Positions 60,297 through 64,000 of a DNA stretch of 64,000 nucleotides are shown piece after piece. The notes beneath the pieces are model-generated. The model searched no databases, was not told the DNA's origin, and was given only the letters and a program-made list of their open reading frames with translations. Position 1 is the stretch's first letter; every line of letters starts with the position of its first letter. The position numbers were made by a program, and so were the translations under genes. Source of the stretch: RYN-230 sp963718305. Its GTDB lineage: Bacteria > Actinomycetota > Actinomycetes > Streptosporangiales > Streptosporangiaceae. The stretch covers positions 682,001 through 746,000 of the forward strand of contig CAVQZG010000001.1 in the NCBI GenBank assembly GCA_963718305.1, written 5' to 3'.

Positions 60297-60616
60297 GCCG
60301 GCAACCCCACCACGGCCGCGACACCGAAGGCGAACCTGCGCCACTCGGCCCGCTCGGCGGCCAGGGCCCCTGCTCCCTGGTCGGTCAGCCCGTAGACACG
60401 GCGCCGCCGCCCGTTCACATCAGCCCACGAGCTGGCCAGCAGCCCCGCGTCCTCGAGCCGGTGCAGCGCCGGGTACACGGTGCCCTCCGGCAGGTCAAAC
60501 GTGCCGTCGCTGCGATCACGCAGCGCCGAGATGATCGCATACCCGTGCCCAGGCCCGGCAGCAAGCACCGAGAGCAGGAGCAGATCGAGATTCCCCTTCA
60601 GGCGTTCCCTGTTCAT
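60293..60616 (-). CDS. PadR family transcription regulator
   Basis: The 107-residue protein has the PadR fold: DLLLLSVLAAGPGHGYAIIS, FDLPEGTVYPALHRLEDAGL and the wing GRRRRVYGLTDQG. The ATG at 60616 lies 8 bp after a TAGTGT -10, so the transcript is leaderless; a longer frame would begin upstream of the -10. It is the first gene of the padR, membrane protein, ABC transporter series, with a gap of 155 bp before the ABC genes. Confidence 0.9.
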   Translation of the reverse strand: MNRERLKGNLDLLLLSVLAAGPGHGYAIISALRDRSDGTFDLPEGTVYPALHRLEDAGLLASSWADVNGRRRRVYGLTDQGAGALAAERAEWRRFAFGVAAVVGLPA

Positions 60617-60624
60617 ACCGAGGG

Positions 60625-60653
60625 ACACTATGCCTCGCAATCCTAGGTGTCAA
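60625..60653 (-). promoter_or_regulatory. Leaderless promoter of padR with GACAC/GTGTC dyad
   Basis: On the minus strand TTGACA (60653-60648), 17 bp, TAGTGT (60630-60625), then 8 bp to the ATG. GACAC at the -35 and GTGTC at the -10 form a dyad, as expected for PadR autoregulation. Confidence 0.7.
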
Positions 60654-60764
60654 ACGATCCGGGCAGTACAGCGGTAGGAGAAGAACGCGACCCACGACAC
60701 AGGATTGGGTGATCTCGGAACAAGGGAAGGCCTTCGCCCTTCAGGCCAGCGCCGATCTAGTTGA

Positions 60765-61205
60765 TCAGGTGTCGGCGGAGAGCGTCTTCATGGTGACGTA
60801 GCTGGTCACCATGGCCACGCCGGGCAGGCTGGCCAGCTGGTTGGCGTGGAAGTCCTCGTAGGCGGGCAGGTCGGCGACCTCGACCTGGAGCAGGTAGTCG
60901 TAGTTGCCGGTGACGTGGTGGCTGTGCACCACTTCGGGCAGCCGGATGACCGCACGTTCGAATGCGACCACATCGGCGCGGGCGTGCCGCACCAGCCTGA
61001 CACCAGCGAACACCCGCAGGCTGCGGCCGACTGCGGCCGGATCGATCAGTGCCCGGTAACCGCGGATCGCCCCGGTCTTCTCCAGCCGGCGCACACGCCG
61101 GAGGCAGGGCGATGGCGACAGGCCAACCCGGGCGGCGAGTTCGGCGTTGCTGATCCGGCCGTGCTTTTCGAGCACGGCCAGTATTGACCGGTCCACCTCA
61201 TCCAT
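60765..61205 (-). CDS. Lrp/AsnC family regulator
   Basis: The 146-residue protein has the HTH at about 1-60 (MDEVDRSILAVLEKHGRISN, ARVGLSPSPCLRRVRRLEKT) and the RAM ligand-binding domain at about 65-140 (VVHSHHVTGNYDYLLQVEVA). It is intact and of usual length. The ATG is fixed by position; the 11-base sequence AGATTATTGCC lies 6 bp upstream, as it does for the decayed Lrp gene. It is divergent from a gamma-lyase-type gene, so it likely controls amino-acid breakdown or synthesis there. Confidence 0.93.
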   Translation of the reverse strand: MDEVDRSILAVLEKHGRISNAELAARVGLSPSPCLRRVRRLEKTGAIRGYRALIDPAAVGRSLRVFAGVRLVRHARADVVAFERAVIRLPEVVHSHHVTGNYDYLLQVEVADLPAYEDFHANQLASLPGVAMVTSYVTMKTLSADT

Positions 61206-61359
61206 CTTGGCAGATTATTGCCCTGATGCTGGGTCTACCACAATCAAGTGCCCCAAGCTGGCGGCAACTTGCTGCCAAAGTTGCCGCCATCGGTTCGCGC
61301 CGGCGGCCGGCCGGCCAGGCTTGTGGTGTCACACCAGATGGTCCACGGGAAGGGGAACC
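61206..61359. promoter_or_regulatory. Divergent regulatory region of lrp and the PLP-lyase gene
   Basis: The region has AGATTATTGCC at 61212-61222 next to the lrp start and a 12-bp inverted repeat at 61259-61289. CCACAATCAAGTG in between is AT-rich and suits a promoter. Lrp sites are expected here. Confidence 0.5.
61259..61289. promoter_or_regulatory. 12-bp inverted repeat with 7-bp spacer
   Basis: TGGCGGCAACTT (61259-61270) and AAGTTGCCGCCA (61278-61289) are exact complements. The element could be an Lrp operator or, in RNA, a leader hairpin ahead of the PLP-lyase gene, 71 bp upstream of its ATG. Confidence 0.6.
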
Positions 61360-62550
61360 ATGTCGGGCAGCATCAGCACGCTTGCCATTCACGCCGATCG
61401 CGACGTCCATCCCAGCCGCGCCGTGGCACCGCCCATCTACCAGACGGCGACGTTCTGGGCCGAGGATGCGGAGCAGTTCGCGCAGGCCGCCGTCGACCGG
61501 CGGGGCCAGGGTTTCTACACCCGCTTCGGCAACCCCAACCACGCGCAGGTCGCGGCAGTGGTCGCGGAACTGGAGCACACCGAGGCGGCGATGGTCACCG
61601 CATCCGGGATGGCCGCACTCACCACCGCCGTGCTGGCCCTGGTGTCCGCCGGTGACCACGTGATCGGGCAGAAGTCCACCTACGGGGGCACGGCGTCGGT
61701 GCTGCTGAACCTGCTACCCCGGCTGGGCGTGTCGACTACCCAAGTGGACCAGGCCGACCCGGAGGCGTTCGAAAGCGCGCTGACTCCGCAGACCCGCCTG
61801 ATTCTGGTGGAATCGCCGAGCAATCCGCTGTTGCAGATCACCGACCTGCGCGCCGTCGCGGACCTGGCCCGCGCGCACAACGTGCTGACCATAGCCGACA
61901 ACACCTTCGCCACCCCGGTGAACCAGCGACCGGCAGACTTCGGCGTCGATCTCGTCTGGCACAGCGCGACCAAATACCTCAACGGCCACTCCGACGTGTC
62001 CGCCGGGGTGCTGGCCGGCCCGGCGGGGATCCTGGACCAGATCTGGGATGTCGCCCTGCTCACCGGGGCCGTACTCGGCCCGTTCGACGCGTGGTTGCTG
62101 CTGCGCGGCCTGCGCACCCTGCCGCTGCGCATGCCACGGCACAACGACAACGGCCAGGCGCTCGCGGAGGCGCTGAAAGACCACCCAGCCGTAGCCCGGG
62201 TGCACTATCCCGGCCTGGCGACCCACCCGCAGCACGCGCTGGCGCACAGCCAGATGAGCGGTTTCGGCGGGGTACTCGGCATTGAACTCGCCGGCGGTTT
62301 CGAGGCGGCCGACGCGTTCCTCGGCCGGCTGCGCTACGTCCGCCGGGCGGCCAGCCTCGGCGGCGTGGAATCTCTGGCCGTGCATCCGGCGTCCATGTGG
62401 CGCGGCATGCTCAGCCAGGAACAGATTGCCGCGTCAGGGGTGCCGCTAGGCCTGATCCGGCTGGCCGCGGGCACGGAGGACCCGGCCGACCTGGTTGCCG
62501 ACGCGCTCGCCGCCGCCGACGCGGTGGTCGCCGCACCGGCGCGCACCTGA
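61360..62550 (+). CDS. PLP-dependent trans-sulfuration family enzyme (methionine gamma-lyase or cystathionine type)
   Basis: This Cys/Met metabolism enzyme has 396 residues. Signatures are APPIYQTATFWAEDAEQFAQ near the start, FYTRFGNPN for PLP phosphate contact, ADNTFATPVNQRPADFGVDL and the PLP lysine in WHSATKYLNGHSD. SLGGVESLAVHPASMW is the family-typical C-terminal block. Which step it does (gamma-lyase, gamma-synthase or beta-lyase) is not certain. AAGGGGA supports the ATG at 61360. It is divergent from lrp and followed by phzF after 9 bp. Confidence 0.9.
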   Translation: MSGSISTLAIHADRDVHPSRAVAPPIYQTATFWAEDAEQFAQAAVDRRGQGFYTRFGNPNHAQVAAVVAELEHTEAAMVTASGMAALTTAVLALVSAGDHVIGQKSTYGGTASVLLNLLPRLGVSTTQVDQADPEAFESALTPQTRLILVESPSNPLLQITDLRAVADLARAHNVLTIADNTFATPVNQRPADFGVDLVWHSATKYLNGHSDVSAGVLAGPAGILDQIWDVALLTGAVLGPFDAWLLLRGLRTLPLRMPRHNDNGQALAEALKDHPAVARVHYPGLATHPQHALAHSQMSGFGGVLGIELAGGFEAADAFLGRLRYVRRAASLGGVESLAVHPASMWRGMLSQEQIAASGVPLGLIRLAAGTEDPADLVADALAAADAVVAAPART

Positions 62551-62559
62551 AGGCCCTTG

Positions 62560-63408
62560 ATGCCCATGCCGCGCTCGCGTGCGTTTACGCAGGTCGATGT
62601 GTTCTCCACGGTCCCCTATCTCGGCAATCCGGTTGCCGTCGTCCACGATGGCACGGACTTGACCGACGAGCAGATGCAGCGCCTGGCGCGCTGGACGAAT
62701 TTGTCCGAGACGACGTTCGTTTTGCCTCCCACCGCTCCGGCGGCGGACTACCGGCTGCGGATCTTCACCCCTGGAGGTGAACTGCCGTTCGCCGGGCACC
62801 CCACTCTTGGGTCCACACGCGCGTGGCTGGACAACGGCGGCACACCGCACCAGGCCGGCCGTATCGTGCAGGAGTGCGCCATCGGCCTGGTCAGCGTCCG
62901 CCGCGTCGAGGGCATCCTGTCCTTCGCCGCCCCGCCGCTGGTGCGCGACGGCGCGCTCGACGAAGAGTACGTCGGCCAGATCGTCGCCGCGTTCGGCATC
63001 ACGCGGGACCGTGTCCTCGCCCACCAGTGGGTAGACAACGGACCCGGCTGGGCCGTGGTCCAGTTGCCCACGGCCGGGGAGGTCCTCGCCCTCGAACCCG
63101 ATCTCTCCGTCATCCCGACCGCGATGGTCGGCGCGGTCGGTGCCTACCCCGACGGGTCCGAGCACGCCTTTGAGATGCGCACCTTCGCCCCCGGCGTCGG
63201 CGTGGCCGAGGACCCGGTATGCGGCAGCATGAACGCCTCGGTCGGACAATGGCTCACCACCACCGGGGCCGCACCCTCCGCCTACCGAGTCTCCCAAGGC
63301 GCGCGCGTGGGCCGCGCCGGGACCATCGAGATCACCGCCGATGCGGACGGCACCGTCTGGGTCGGCGGCGCTACCACCGGCTGCATCCGCGGCACCATCA
63401 CCCTCTGA
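62560..63408 (+). CDS. PhzF family isomerase
   Basis: The 282-residue protein has the PhzF two-lobe fold: FTQVDVFSTVPYLGNPVAVV at the start, the catalytic Glu in NLSETTFVLPP, the RIFTPGGELPFAGHPTLGST block and the second-lobe AEDPVCGSMNASVGQW. Known members isomerise or epimerise small acids such as in phenazine synthesis. It is co-directional with the PLP enzyme and probably acts with it. TTG 62557 and ATG 62566 are alternative starts. Confidence 0.9.
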   Translation: MPMPRSRAFTQVDVFSTVPYLGNPVAVVHDGTDLTDEQMQRLARWTNLSETTFVLPPTAPAADYRLRIFTPGGELPFAGHPTLGSTRAWLDNGGTPHQAGRIVQECAIGLVSVRRVEGILSFAAPPLVRDGALDEEYVGQIVAAFGITRDRVLAHQWVDNGPGWAVVQLPTAGEVLALEPDLSVIPTAMVGAVGAYPDGSEHAFEMRTFAPGVGVAEDPVCGSMNASVGQWLTTTGAAPSAYRVSQGARVGRAGTIEITADADGTVWVGGATTGCIRGTITL

Positions 63409-63450
63409 CCAGTCCTGCGCCCGCGGGCGGAGCCCGACGCCGGGTCAAGG

Positions 63451-64000
63451 TCAGGCCGGGCCCGTGGTCTGTTCAGGATGGTTGTCCACTCCGGGCGGCA
63501 CAGGCTTACCGCACCCATGGGCGGTCAGTGCGTTCGCTATCTCTTGTGTGGTCTGTTCCCAGCCGCGCAGGGTCGACCGCCGCTGTCGTGCGGCGGCCCG
63601 TAGCCGGTGTCGGTGGCGCTCGTCACCCAGCCAGTCTGCGAGCGCGGCGGCGAGGGCAGCCGGATCGCCGGGAGGGACCAGTTGGCCGGGGCGGGTGCCA
63701 TCAGCGGTGGAGCCGAGCGCTTCGGGCAGCCCCCCGACGGCGGCAGCTATGACGGGCAGGCCATGGGCGAGCGCCTCGGTAACGGCCATGCCGTAGGTCT
63801 CCGAGCGGGACGGCGCGACGAGCAGGTCGGCCGTGGTGTACGCGTGGCTGAGCGCCGCGCCGGTCAGGACGCCGCTGAGCCGGACGCGGTGGCCGTAGCC
63901 GAGGCCCGTGATACGGGTCTGCAATTGGTCGACGAAGTCAGGGTCGCGGTCGAGCGGTCCGGCCAGCACGCAATCCCAGTCCCGCTCAGCGAGGTCGGCG
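63451..64000 (-). CDS. GT4-type glycosyltransferase, C-terminal part
   Basis: The C-terminal domain of a retaining glycosyltransferase runs off the right edge. It reads DWDCVLAGPLDRDPDFVDQL, VRLSGVLTGAALSHAYTTAD, LLVAPSRSETYGMAVTEALA and LPVIAAAVGGLPEALG. The ESxGxxxxEA-like motif SETYGMAVTEA is the nucleotide-sugar site. At least 183 codons lie in the window; the acceptor-binding N-terminal domain is outside. The substrate is unknown. Confidence 0.85.
   Translation of the reverse strand, partial: ADLAERDWDCVLAGPLDRDPDFVDQLQTRITGLGYGHRVRLSGVLTGAALSHAYTTADLLVAPSRSETYGMAVTEALAHGLPVIAAAVGGLPEALGSTADGTRPGQLVPPGDPAALAAALADWLGDERHRHRLRAAARQRRSTLRGWEQTTQEIANALTAHGCGKPVPPGVDNHPEQTTGPA

Overview
The window comes from a very GC-rich actinomycete chromosome. 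GTG and TTG starts, strong third-position GC, many leaderless regulator genes, mycothiol-type and F420-type enzymes, and SpoIIE phosphatase signalling all fit a Streptosporangiales- or Streptomyces-like soil organism. Species cannot be told from the sequence. It is chromosomal accessory and core DNA with two tRNA genes. I see no rRNA, CRISPR array, replication origin or intact mobile element.

Left part (1-15 kb). After a partial nitrate/nitrite-sensing (NIT-type) sensor gene comes a tightly coupled hopanoid operon on the plus strand: hpnC, hpnD, hpnE, a short-chain polyprenyl diphosphate synthase, squalene-hopene cyclase, a fused hpnG-like nucleosidase/IspH reductase, and radical-SAM hpnH. 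Most junctions overlap by 4 bp. These proteins would take isoprenoid precursors to FPP, squalene, hopene and adenosyl/ribosyl hopane. A GT39-like membrane glycosyltransferase and a MacB-type ABC exporter pair follow. Several of these genes carry in-frame tandem repeats of 15 or 18 bp. In the nucleosidase, two repeat units are each one base short and break the reading frame. A ribokinase gene at 19-20 kb is broken the same way.

Middle (15-40 kb). A SpoIIE-type phosphatase, an FAD monooxygenase, a mycothiol-dependent isomerase-like protein and an NfeD-like small protein are followed by a large secreted protein with two DUF1906 glycosidase-like domains and SH3 repeats. Next come a flotillin (SPFH) protein and hpnB, the hopene-associated glycosyltransferase, so membrane-order genes lie on both sides. 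Small regulator/effector pairs follow (ArsR-like with SRPBCC, PadR with a membrane protein), then DedA, a cation diffusion facilitator, an unrecognised two-gene unit and several small hypothetical genes. Strong palindromes mark gene ends; one is a perfect 54-bp palindrome.

Right part (40-64 kb). This part is rich in damaged genes: an alkylsulfatase, a SulP STAS remnant, a GAP-family remnant, a double-YCII protein, a CU044_5270-type protein, a TetR regulator, a quinone oxidoreductase, an Lrp regulator with its divergent PQ-loop partner, an UppS fragment and a transposase tail. Most carry single-base indels. Intact genes among them include a SatP acetate transporter, a CocE-type hydrolase, a TetR with two clear operators, tRNA-Gly(TCC), tRNA-Pro(TGG), an ABC exporter operon with a leaderless PadR unit, a Lrp/gamma-lyase divergon, a PhzF-like protein and a partial glycosyltransferase. 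Whether the indels are real or assembly errors is the main open question of the window.
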